This document shows positions 1 to 6,545 of a stretch of DNA of 6,561 bases, piece by piece. The DNA is from Brevundimonas sp. GTDB lineage: Bacteria > Pseudomonadota > Alphaproteobacteria > Caulobacterales > Caulobacteraceae. The stretch covers positions 1 to 6,561 of the forward strand of contig JADCBH010000041.1 of the NCBI GenBank assembly GCA_020253595.1, read 5' to 3'. The position numbers were made by a program, and so were the translations under genes. A model generated the notes under the pieces. The model searched no databases. It saw only the letters and a list, made by a program, of their open reading frames with translations, and was not told the DNA's origin. Position 1 is the first letter of the stretch, and the number at the start of each line of letters is the position of its first letter.

Positions 1-54
1 CCCCCTCCACCACGCTTCGCGCGGTCCCCCTCCCCCGCGAAGTGGCGGGGGAGG
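1..54. repeat. Tandem GC-rich palindromes, REP-like intergenic repeat
   Basis: Two adjacent hairpins are visible. The first (9-25) pairs ACCACG with CGCGGT-type bases around a TTC loop, with one A-C mismatch at 12/22. The second has a perfect 10-bp stem, CCTCCCCCGC at 29-38 and its reverse complement at 45-54, with the 6-base loop GAAGTG. The pattern resembles the short palindromic repeats scattered between genes in Caulobacterales; that comparison is from memory. The right arm of the second stem contains the GGGGGAGG used as ribosome binding site by the next gene, so folding would hide it. The repeat may start left of the window. Confidence 0.6.
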
Positions 55-58
55 ATTG

Positions 59-523
59 ATGACCTTCTGGAAGACCAAGCGTCTGGAGGAGATGTCCCGC
101 GAGGAGTGGGAGAGCCTGTGCGACGGGTGCGGGCTGTGCTGTCTGATCCGGTTCGAGGACGAGGACACCGGCGAGGTCATCCCGACCAAGGTCCACTGCA
201 AGCTGTTCGACGGTCAGGCCTGCCGGTGCTCGGACTATGAGAACCGCAAACAGCATGTGCCGGACTGCATCCAGCTGACGCCGTGGAACATCGAGGCGCT
301 GGAGTGGATGCCGAAGTCCTGCGCCTATCGCCGGCTGCATGAGGGCCGCGGGCTGGCGAGCTGGCATCCGCTGGTGTCGGGCGATCCGGAGAGCGTGCAC
401 CGGGCGGGCGTCTCGGTGCGAGGGCAGACGATTTCGGAGGAGGGTCTGGCCGATCCCGAGGATGCGCTGGACTACGAAGCCTCGGACTGGGTCGAGGAGC
501 GCGGGGTCGAGCCGGGCCGCTAA
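59..523 (+). CDS. YcgN/UPF0260 family CxxCxxCC cysteine-cluster protein
   Basis: A 154-residue protein of the YcgN (UPF0260) family, within the wider YkgJ-type group thought to bind zinc or an iron-sulfur centre; its biochemical role is not established. The N-terminal signature CDGCGLCC is at residues 21-28 (C21, C24, C27, C28), followed by C47, C55, C57 (CRCSDYENR), C70 (VPDC) and C88, the usual cysteine spacing of the family. The length fits a complete member, and no signal peptide or membrane segment is visible, so it is probably cytoplasmic. ATG at 59 was chosen over TTG at 56 because the GGGGGAGG ribosome binding site ends at 54, leaving only one base before the TTG. That binding site lies inside the right arm of a hairpin. 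The kinase gene starts 47 bases downstream on the same strand, so co-transcription is possible. Confidence 0.88.
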   Translation: MTFWKTKRLEEMSREEWESLCDGCGLCCLIRFEDEDTGEVIPTKVHCKLFDGQACRCSDYENRKQHVPDCIQLTPWNIEALEWMPKSCAYRRLHEGRGLASWHPLVSGDPESVHRAGVSVRGQTISEEGLADPEDALDYEASDWVEERGVEPGR

Positions 524-560
524 CCAAACCTTCTCACCTGCTGATGTAGAGTCGCAGGGG

Positions 561-566
561 GAGGAG
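561..566 (+). promoter_or_regulatory. Ribosome binding site of the hybrid kinase gene
   Basis: GAGGAG, within a longer purine run starting at 557, lies 4-6 bases before the ATG at 571. It fixes the start of the kinase reading frame. Confidence 0.7.
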
Positions 567-570
567 CCGC

Positions 571-2969
571 ATGACAAAAGGCGGAACGAACTCAGGAGAT
601 GCCCGCAACGGCCACGAGGCGGCGTTCGACCGGTTGGTCGAACTCGCGCGGTCGATTTTTGACGCGCCGATCGTGCTGATCTCCACGCTGGAAGGCGACA
701 AGGCCGTGATGCGGTCCAACGTCGGCGACTGGCAGACGTCCATCGCCCGTGAGGCGAGCGTGTCCACGGTTCTGGTCAAGATGGGGCCTGGGGCTGTTCT
801 GGTCGTCGAAGACGCCCTGGCCGACCCGCAGTTCTGCAACCACCCCTTCGTCACACGGCCGCAAGGACTGCGATCCTGTTTCGCCGCCTCCATCACCTTG
901 AGCGATGGACGGACGGTGGGCGCCCTTGCCGTCGCCGACCGCATCGCGCGCGCGCGGCCCGACGACCGGGCACTGGATCAGCTGCGGCTGCTGGCCGGCA
1001 TTGCAGCGGATATTCTGGACCAGACCGAGGCCTCTCGGGTCATCGATGAGAAGCTGGGCACCCTCGGGCTGGCCGAGCAGATGTCCGGAGTCGGACGCTG
1101 GAAGCTGGATCTGGCGACCGGCGCGGTCGATTGGTCCGACGAGGTCTATCGCATCCACGGGGTGACCCGCGAGACGTTCGATCCCAGCTATGGCGACGCG
1201 GTCGCCTTCTATCGCCTCGATGACCAGCAGGTGGTTCGGGACACGATCGCCGCCTGCATGGAGACCGGCGAGGAGGGCGAGTTCCAGCTCAGGATCGTCC
1301 GTACGGACGGTGAGGAACGGGTCGTGATGTCCCGGTGTCGCGCCGAGCAGAGGGACGGCCAGACGGTGGCGCTGTACGGCGTGTTCCAGGACGTGACCGA
1401 GAGGGTCCGGACCGAGGAGGTCATTCGGGCGAGCGAGGCGCGATACCGCCTGCTGGCCGACAACTCGACCGACGTCATCGCGACCTACGGGCTGGATGGC
1501 ATGTTCCGCTACCTGTCGCCGGCCGTTGAAGGCCTGATGGGCTTTCGGACCGACGAGATGGTGGGGCAGCCGTTCACTGCCTTCATGCACCCCGATGACG
1601 TCGAGCGGGTCCGCAAGGCGTTTGTCGACTGCTCTACCGCCAGCATCGACGCGCCCACGGCACGGATCCCCTATCGGGCCATCCGGAAGGACGGGGAGAC
1701 GATCTGGCTGGAGGCCCATCCGAAGGTCATCCGCGACGAGCGCGGACGCCCCGTGGCGTTCCAGGACGTGGTCCGCGACATCACCGAAACGAAGGCGCTG
1801 GAAGATCAGCTGATCGCGGCCAGGGACGCAGCCGAGCACGCGGCCCAGGCCAAGACCGAGTTCCTGGCCAACATGTCCCACGAGCTGAGGACGCCGCTGA
1901 CCAGCGTCATCGGCTTCTCGGGCCTGCTGCGCGACAGCCCGGCCCTGCCCGAGGCGGAACGGCGCTATGTCGACCGGATCGCGACGGCCAGCGATGCCCT
2001 GCTGGGCGTCATCAACGACATTCTGGACTATTCCAAGCTGGAGGCCGAGGCCGCCGGTCTGGATCCCCGTCCGTTCGACCCGGCCGAGATGGCCCGGTCG
2101 TCGGCCGCGATCATCGAGCCGCAATGCCAGACCAGGGGACTGGCGCTGACGCTGGATCTGGACGCGGGCCTGCCGTCGGCCCTGATGGGCGACGAAGGGC
2201 GGATCCGGCAGGTTCTGCTGAACTTCCTGTCGAACGCGGCCAAGTTCACGGTTTCGGGCGAAATCCGGCTGGAAAGCCGCTGGCGCGACGGGCGGCTGAG
2301 GGTCGCGGTGACCGACAGCGGCATCGGCGTCTCGCCCGAGAAGATCGACGCCCTGTTCGACCGGTTCACCCAGGCCGACGCCTCGACCACGCGGGTCTAT
2401 GGCGGCACCGGGCTGGGGCTGGCGATCAGCCGGCGCCTGATCGAGATGATGGGCGGCGAGATCGGGGCGACCAGCCGGCCGGGCGAGGGCTCGACCTTCT
2501 GGTTCGAACTGCCGCTGTCGGTCGCCGAGACCGCCGAGGCGGCGGAAACCCACGACGTGGCGGGCCTGCCGCCCGGGATGAAGGTGCTGATGGCCGACGA
2601 CGCCGCGCCTAACCGGGAGCTGGTGCGGATCATTCTGCAGGCCTTTGGCGTCGAGCTGGACACGGTGGAGAACGGGGCCGAGGCGGTGCAGGCCGTGGCC
2701 GGGGGGGCTACGACCTGATCCTGATGGACGTGCACATGCCGGTCATGGACGGGATGGACGCCACCCGCGCGATCCGCGCCCTGCCCGGAGAGGTGGGCCG
2801 GGTTCCGGTCATCGCCCTGACGGCCAATGTGCAGCCCGAGCAGGTCGTGGCCTGCAAGGCGGCGGGCATGGACGCCCATGTCGGCAAGCCGATCCAGGTG
2901 GCCGGACTGGTCGAGGCGATGGCCCAGGCCCTGGCCCGGACGGGAGCGGGGCGGGCGGCGGCGGCCTGA
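571..2969 (+). pseudogene. Hybrid sensor histidine kinase (GAF-PAS-PAS-HisKA-HATPase-REC) with a frameshift in REC
   Basis: A soluble hybrid histidine kinase with no visible membrane segment. The order is GAF (about 15-150), PAS (165-282), a second PAS (285-408), HisKA with phospho-accepting H437 in the MSHELRTP box, then HATPase with N-box N551/N555, G1 box D582-S-G-I-G and G2 box GGTGLGLA at 611-618. A receiver domain starts at 670 with the acidic pair D676-D677. The first reading frame stops at TGA 2716-2718 (715 residues). The rest of the receiver continues in another frame to 2969, with phosphoacceptor Asp at 2727-2729 (MDVHMPVMDG), the ALTA threonine at 2820-2822 and the conserved lysine at 2886-2888. 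One extra G (or two fewer) in the G7 run at 2701-2707 would restore a protein of about 799 residues. Autokinase activity should survive, but intramolecular transfer to the receiver would be lost unless the frame is corrected. It may be a true mutation, a sequencing error or productive slippage. The ligand sensed is unknown. Confidence 0.85.
2701..2707 (+). other. G7 homopolymer at the frame change in the kinase receiver domain
   Basis: Seven consecutive G, read GGG GGG G before CTACGACC, mark the point where receiver homology changes frame. A ribosomal -1 shift, or transcriptional addition of one G, would give Gly-Gly-Gly-Tyr-Asp-Leu and join the two halves of the domain without other change. 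Confidence 0.8.
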
Positions 2970-3000
2970 GCGTCGCTGGCCTTCGCTATTTTTCCCAGTT

Positions 3001-3051
3001 ATCCAAACTCGCGCCGAATTCCCCTGAGAAATCAGGGGGCGTTGGATTTTT
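3001..3051 (+). terminator. Putative intrinsic terminator after the kinase gene
   Basis: Two nested inverted repeats are visible. The inner stem CCCCTGA (3021-3027) pairs with TCAGGGG (3032-3038) around a GAAA tetraloop, and an outer ATCCAA (3001-3006) pairs with TTGGAT (3042-3047). The outer arm runs directly into a T tract (3047-3051). It lies 31 bases after the kinase stop, where termination is expected before the phage-like module. The outer stem has an asymmetric bulge, so strength is uncertain. The rest of 2970-3097 shows no gene; no convincing promoter could be assigned there. Confidence 0.5.
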
Positions 3052-3097
3052 CACGCGCTGAACGCGCCCGCATACGCTGATCCCCTAAGATGTGGGC

Positions 3098-3637
3098 ATG
3101 TCGGGAAATCAGGTCATGTCGGAACACACGGACGACACGCCGGAGGGCGCGGACGGCTGGGCGCGGGCGATGATGATGGACCTGCGCGGGCAGGCCGAAG
3201 AGGCGCTGGCGCAGCTGAAGTCGGAGAAGATCGCCCCGGGCGATGCCATGGGCCACGAGCGCAAAGTCCGCCGCATCACGGGACTGGCGCGGGCCGTCAA
3301 GGCCATCGAGGCGCTGAACGTCCTGCGCATCCGGATCGACAAGGCCGAGGCCGCCCGCAGACTGTCGTACGGGGAGGGCGGCAAGCATGGAGACAGTCCC
3401 GAGGAGCTCGCCGATCTACGATCCGAACTTCTCCGTCGATGGGATCGGGTCCGTGGCCAGATCGACCGTTGTCGAGCTGCTGGAGGAGATGAACGGGGAC
3501 CAGCTGCGGATCATGAAGAGCCGCAGTCCGGAACTGGAACCCCATCAGATCCCTCCGAAGACGGACTGGCGCACCTGGCTGATGCTGGGCGGGAGGGGGG
3601 CGGGCAAGACGTTCGCTGGCGCGTTCTGGCTGCATGA
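3098..3637 (+). CDS. Small charged protein in terminase-small-subunit position
   Basis: A 179-residue reading frame directly upstream of the terminase large subunit. Its position and size suggest the small terminase subunit, which recognises DNA and presents it to the motor; no sequence motif proves this. Residues 1-97 are rich in Glu, Arg and Ala and look helical, with segments such as GWARAMMMDLRGQAEEALAQLKSEK and HERKVRRITGLARAVKAIEAL. The frame runs 251 bases into the terminase gene. Beyond 3387 its third-position G/C falls to 16 of 37 codons by hand count, against 31 of 36 in the terminase frame, so the last 83 residues may be only an incidental tail on a core of about 97 residues. The start is uncertain: GTG 3092, ATG 3098 or ATG 3116, none with a strong ribosome binding site. 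Confidence 0.55.
   Translation: MSGNQVMSEHTDDTPEGADGWARAMMMDLRGQAEEALAQLKSEKIAPGDAMGHERKVRRITGLARAVKAIEALNVLRIRIDKAEAARRLSYGEGGKHGDSPEELADLRSELLRRWDRVRGQIDRCRAAGGDERGPAADHEEPQSGTGTPSDPSEDGLAHLADAGREGGGQDVRWRVLAA
3371..3378 (+). promoter_or_regulatory. Ribosome binding site of the terminase large subunit gene
   Basis: GGGGAGGG sits 8 bases before the ATG at 3387 and lies inside the upstream gene. It supports 3387 over the later ATG at 3489, whose purine run is only 2 bases away. Confidence 0.7.
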
Positions 3638-4712
3638 ACTGGCGAGGAACACCCGGGGGCTGAGACTGGCCCTGGTCGGGTCGACCCTGCACGACGTGCG
3701 CGAGGTGATGGTCGAGGGACCGTCGGGCATCAAGACGATCGCCGCCGACGCCGACCGGCCCCGCTGGGAAGGCGGGCGCAAGCGACTGGTCTGGGAGCGC
3801 ACCCAAAGCGTGGCCTATGCCTTTTCGGCCGAGGATGCGGACAGTCTGAGGGGGCCGCAGTTCCATGCGGCCTGGGCCGATGAGTTCTGCGCCTGGCGCG
3901 AGCCGGGGCGGGTGCTGGAGAACCTGAGACTGGGGCTGAGGCTGGGTCAGGCGCCGCGACTGGTGGTGACGACGACGCCCAGGCCGATCCCGGCGCTGAG
4001 GGCGTTGATCGCCGAAGGCAGGCCGCAGCTGGAGACGAGCCGGGGCGGGACGGCGCTGAACGAGAAGAACCTGTCGCCGGGGTTCCTGACGGATCTGCGC
4101 CGCCTGTATGGCGGGACGCGGCTGGAGGCGCAGGAGCTGGAGGGGCTGGTCGTCGAGGCCGAGGGCGCCCTGTTCCGGGCCGGGGATCTGAGCCGCGCGC
4201 GGGGCGAGCGGCCCGGGCGGCTGGAGACGGTGATCGTGGCGGTCGATCCGCCGGCGAGCGCACACGGCGACGCCTGCGGGATCATCGTGGCCGGACGAGC
4301 GGACGGGCGCGGCTTCGTGCTGGCGGACCGTTCGGCGCGGGGGCTGACGCCGCTTGGCTGGGGCCGGCGGGTGGCGGCGGTGGCGGAGGAATTCGGAGCC
4401 GATGCCATCGTGGCCGAAGCCAACCAGGGCGGGGAGATGGTGCGCGCCGTGCTGGAGCAGGCGGGGTGCGTCCCACCCATCCGGCTGGTTCACGCCAGCC
4501 GCAGCAAGCGGGCCCGCGCCGAGCCGGTGGCGACGCTGTATGAACGGGGGCGGGTGGTCCACTGCGGCGACTTCCCCGAGCTGGCCGAGGAGCTGATGGG
4601 GCTGGGGTCGGAGGAACGCGGACGGAGTCCGGACCGGGCGGATGCCCTGGTGTGGGCGCTGACGGAGCTGCTGCTGAAGGCGCGCGGGATGCCGAGGGCC
4701 TGGGTGGGGTGA
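3387..4712 (+). CDS. Terminase large subunit (GTA/phage DNA-packaging ATPase-nuclease)
   Basis: A complete 441-residue packaging motor that would hydrolyse ATP to pump DNA into an empty capsid and cut it at the end of filling. The N-terminal ATPase shows Walker A GGRGAGKT at 68-75 (K74, T75), Walker B with D165-E166 in AAWADEF, and a coupling-like VVTTTPRP at 193-200. The segment YGGTRLEAQELEG at 241-253 is typical of GTA and lambdoid-type large terminases. The C-terminal RNase H-like nuclease keeps three acidic positions: D287 (VIVAVDPP), E344 (IVAEANQGG) and D416/D419 (SPDRADALVWAL). Length and domain order match RcGTA-type large subunits; the first 35 or so residues before ELLEEMNGDQ are less recognisable. 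It starts inside the preceding frame and ends exactly where the heptamer inverted repeat begins, the last two bases of its TGA being shared with the repeat. It looks intact. Confidence 0.93.
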   Translation: METVPRSSPIYDPNFSVDGIGSVARSTVVELLEEMNGDQLRIMKSRSPELEPHQIPPKTDWRTWLMLGGRGAGKTFAGAFWLHELARNTRGLRLALVGSTLHDVREVMVEGPSGIKTIAADADRPRWEGGRKRLVWERTQSVAYAFSAEDADSLRGPQFHAAWADEFCAWREPGRVLENLRLGLRLGQAPRLVVTTTPRPIPALRALIAEGRPQLETSRGGTALNEKNLSPGFLTDLRRLYGGTRLEAQELEGLVVEAEGALFRAGDLSRARGERPGRLETVIVAVDPPASAHGDACGIIVAGRADGRGFVLADRSARGLTPLGWGRRVAAVAEEFGADAIVAEANQGGEMVRAVLEQAGCVPPIRLVHASRSKRARAEPVATLYERGRVVHCGDFPELAEELMGLGSEERGRSPDRADALVWALTELLLKARGMPRAWVG

Positions 4713-4742
4713 GGGAGTAGGGAGTAGGGAGTAGGGAGTGGG
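4711..4742 (+). repeat. Left inverted-repeat arm: four GGGAGTA-type heptamers
   Basis: After GA come GGGAGTA at 4713-4719, 4720-4726 and 4727-4733, then GGGAGTG at 4734-4740 and GG. The arm starts with the last two bases of the terminase stop codon and ends one base before the stop codon of the minus-strand gene (4743-4745). Confidence 0.9.
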
Positions 4743-5120
4743 TCAGGCCTGCTTTGGAGAGGTCAGCCTTACGATCAGGGCGCGAAGCATGCGGCCCAGT
4801 TCGTCGGTGCGGGACAGCAGCGCATCCGTTGAGGCCGAAGTGCAATGGCCGACACGCTGGGCGATCAGAAGATGGGTCTCCAGTTCCTTCAATGAGCCTT
4901 GGGCAATTCTGAGGAAGCTGACGTACGCGGGTCGTGTCGCTCGGCCATAAACCTCGGCGATGTTTGCCGCGATTGAGGTCGCTGCCCGTCGAGCCTGAGA
5001 GGTCAGACCAAACTGCTCCTCGCGAGGAAACTCCCGGGTCAGTTCGTAGGTCGCGACCGCGAGATCCATGGCGCGCTTCCAGACTTCCAGATCGCGATAG
5101 CTCCGAACGCTCTCACCCAT
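4743..5120 (-). CDS. Four-helix-bundle protein, S23 rRNA-intervening-sequence family
   Basis: A 125-residue protein of the four-helix-bundle family first known from open reading frames in 23S rRNA intervening sequences and structurally related to the Avd accessory proteins of diversity-generating retroelements. Family hallmarks are SYRDLEVWKRAMDLAVATYELT (7-28), FGLTSQARRAATSIAANIAEVYGR (37-60) and the helix SFLRIAQGSLKELETHLLIAQRVG (68-91). The usual NIAEGYGR box reads NIAEVYGR here. Family members form helical oligomers and some bind nucleic acid; no enzymatic function is known. ATG 5120 is preferred because a GAGGG lies 7 bases upstream; GTG at 5141 inside the right repeat would add seven residues. 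The gene lies antisense between two packaging/spike genes, fills almost all the space between the inverted repeats, and is less GC-rich than its neighbours, which suggests it arrived by transfer. Confidence 0.9.
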   Translation of the reverse strand: MGESVRSYRDLEVWKRAMDLAVATYELTREFPREEQFGLTSQARRAATSIAANIAEVYGRATRPAYVSFLRIAQGSLKELETHLLIAQRVGHCTSASTDALLSRTDELGRMLRALIVRLTSPKQA

Positions 5121-5136
5121 GCCCGAACCCTCACTG

Positions 5137-5168
5137 CCCACTCCCTATTCCCTACTCCCTACTGCCTC
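5137..5168 (-). repeat. Right inverted-repeat arm: four degenerate heptamers
   Basis: On the minus strand, from outside inward, it reads GA, GGCAGTA, GGGAGTA, GGGAATA, GGGAGTG, GG. It differs from the left arm at two positions. Its purine-rich units lie directly upstream of the four-helix gene and could also act in its expression. Confidence 0.88.
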
Positions 5169-5205
5169 GGCGTACACTACCTTTGATTGAACGCAGGAGA
5201 ACATC

Positions 5206-5478
5206 ATGCCCATCAACGATCCCTATTCCGCGCACGCGGCGTCGGCGTCCGCGCCTGCGCGGCGCGCCGAGGCGGTGACGCCGAGCGACACCGTCGATCT
5301 GAGCGCGGTGGCCAAGAGCCTTTATGTCGGGGGGCCTGGCGATGTGCGGGTGCAGCCGGCGGGGGGTGGGGCGGCGGTGACGCTGAGCGCCCATCCCATC
5401 GGGTATCTGCCGGTGCAGGTCAGCCGGGTGCTGGCGACGGGGACGACGGCCACCTCCATCGTGGCGCTGTTCGACTGA
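5206..5478 (+). CDS. GTA/phage head-spike base protein (RcGTA Rcc01079-like)
   Basis: A 90-residue protein that resembles the small spike-base proteins of the Rcc01079 (GhsA) type, which anchor head fibres on RcGTA capsids. Visible features are a polar, Ala-rich N-terminus (residues 1-25), then short beta-like stretches: TVDLSAVAKSLYVGGPGDVRVQPAGGGAAVTLSAHPIGYLPVQVSRVLATGTTATSIVALFD. The layout D-L-x3-A-K-x-L-Y-V-G-G-x-G and a final I-V-A-L-F or similar is what I recall of this family. AGGAG at 5195-5199 gives a good ribosome binding site. The stop codon overlaps the start of the SGNH gene (TGATG), so the two are probably translationally coupled, as expected for a spike base and its fibre. 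The 37 bases before it border the inserted cassette, so its link to transcription from the terminase gene may have been altered. The family call is from memory of sequence style and context. Confidence 0.65.
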   Translation: MPINDPYSAHAASASAPARRAEAVTPSDTVDLSAVAKSLYVGGPGDVRVQPAGGGAAVTLSAHPIGYLPVQVSRVLATGTTATSIVALFD

Positions 5479-6533
5479 TGCCGGGGCTGAGCATGGCCGA
5501 GGTCTCGCCGGCGGGGGCCAGCGCGGCGCGGTTCAGCGCGCGGGGATTGCCCCGTTGGTCGGCCGCCGTGCGGCGGGCGCAGAGCGGTCGGGGGCGGGCC
5601 AGGATCGTCTGTCTGGGGGATTCCACCACGGCGGGCTGGGGCGCGCCGGGACGTCAGGGCGCCTGGCCCCGGCAGCTGGCCGAGCAGATGGGCTGGCGCG
5701 GGGCGCGTGAGACGGGGTTCTTCTCCGACGCCGGGATCGGGGCGACCTATGACAGTCGCATGGTCCGGGGCGCGGGGTGGGCCGCCGATGTGACCAAGGG
5801 GCTGGGCGGGGGCTTCTATCGCAACCTGACGGTCACGGCGAACCCGATGACCTTTACCCCGCAGATGCCGTTCGAGGCGGTGGATCTGTTCCTGTACGGA
5901 ACGACGTCGCTGAGGGTGACGATCGGGGCGGGGACGCCGGTGGTGGTGACGGGCGCGTTCGGCACGGCGGTCGGCAAGCGCACCGTGACCTGTGCCCAGG
6001 CGGGGCTGGGGCGCGGGGCGCATGCGGTGTCGCTGGTCGCGCTGAACAGCAGCGGGCACGTGGGGCTGGACTGCTACGACGCCGGGACGGGCATCAGCGT
6101 GATGAACGCCGGTGTGTCCGGCTGGAAGGCGGCGGACTTCGTGCTGGCGACCTATGGGGTGGCCGACACGCTGGACGTGCTGGAGCCCGATCTCGTTGTC
6201 TACAACGTCGGGATCAACGACTGGGGCGGGACGCCGACCGCTGAGAGTGCCTGGAAGGCCTCGGTGCAGACGGTGATCGACCGGGCCGTGGCGGTCGGGG
6301 CCGATGTACTGCTGTGCGTGCCGATCCACACAGGCAGCGGCAACCGGCCGGCATTCGCGCAATACCTGGGCGATCTGGCGACGGTGAACGGGCTGGTCGC
6401 GCCGCTGGATCTTGGGCTGGCGCTGGGGTCGCTGGCGCAGGCGACGGCGGCGGGGGACATGATCGACAGCCTGCATCCTTCGACCCAGGGCTACGGCAAG
6501 GTCGCCGCCCTGATCCGTCGACGGATCGCCTGA
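5478..6533 (+). CDS. SGNH/GDSL hydrolase-fold protein, probable GTA head-spike fibre
   Basis: A 351-residue SGNH-fold protein with a full catalytic set: block I LGDSTTAGWG with nucleophile S49, block II glycine in NAGVSGW (G212), block III VGIND with N247, and block V DSLHP with D330 and H333. SGNH enzymes remove acyl groups from polysaccharides or lipids. Residues about 110-205, between blocks I and II, form a beta-rich insert (NLTVTANPMTFTP, VDLFLYGTTSLRVTIGAG, VVVTGAFG) that could be a carbohydrate-binding sandwich. With the spike-base gene directly before it, this matches the RcGTA pair rcc01079/rcc01080, whose second member forms head spikes that bind capsule. No signal peptide is visible, fitting a particle component rather than a secreted enzyme. 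ATG 5478 overlaps the upstream stop and has no ribosome binding site of its own; ATG 5493 is an alternative. Whether it is catalytic or only binding cannot be told from the sequence. Confidence 0.85.
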   Translation: MPGLSMAEVSPAGASAARFSARGLPRWSAAVRRAQSGRGRARIVCLGDSTTAGWGAPGRQGAWPRQLAEQMGWRGARETGFFSDAGIGATYDSRMVRGAGWAADVTKGLGGGFYRNLTVTANPMTFTPQMPFEAVDLFLYGTTSLRVTIGAGTPVVVTGAFGTAVGKRTVTCAQAGLGRGAHAVSLVALNSSGHVGLDCYDAGTGISVMNAGVSGWKAADFVLATYGVADTLDVLEPDLVVYNVGINDWGGTPTAESAWKASVQTVIDRAVAVGADVLLCVPIHTGSGNRPAFAQYLGDLATVNGLVAPLDLGLALGSLAQATAAGDMIDSLHPSTQGYGKVAALIRRRIA

Positions 6534-6545
6534 CCCCGAAACGAG

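Larger units (their letters stand above)
4711..5168. mobile_element. Putative compact mobile cassette: heptamer inverted repeats around one S23-like gene
   Basis: A 458-bp block bounded by 32-bp inverted repeats (4711-4742 and 5137-5168) that match at 30 of 32 positions and hold a single minus-strand gene. It interrupts an otherwise same-strand gene series between the terminase and the spike-base gene. Its GC content is lower: 31 of 60 bases at 4861-4920 against 47 of 60 at 4141-4200. No transposase, integrase or clear target duplication is seen. Mobility is inferred from structure and composition; movement would need a protein supplied from elsewhere. Confidence 0.55.

Noticed and set aside
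592..2553. Long minus-strand open frame of 653 codons opposite the kinase gene
   Set aside because: It is rich in Arg, Gly, Gln, Pro and His with no recognisable motif, and is the mirror of a clear kinase with all catalytic boxes; such frames are common in GC-rich DNA.
2970..3097. Sigma-70 type promoter or CtrA site before the packaging module
   Set aside because: No TTAA-N7-TTAA box and no well-spaced -35/-10 pair could be found by eye; only the terminator-like hairpins are supportable.
3297..4562. Minus-strand open frame of 421 codons opposite the terminase gene
   Set aside because: Low-complexity Pro/Arg/Gln/His composition and full overlap with a terminase carrying intact Walker and nuclease motifs mark it as a shadow frame.
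4711..5168. CRISPR-like or telomere-like repeat array
   Set aside because: The repeats are contiguous 7-mers without spacers and are arranged as an inverted pair around a gene, so neither fits.
4700..5180. Target-site duplication flanking the inverted repeats
   Set aside because: The bases outside the arms (GGGGT on the left, GGCGT on the right) show no convincing direct repeat of a defined length; insertion polarity cannot be proved from this copy.
5187..5477. Extended start of the SGNH gene at TTG 5187, giving 448 residues
   Set aside because: The extra 97 residues are an out-of-frame reading of the spike-base gene; the TGATG junction at 5476-5480 gives a natural coupled start.
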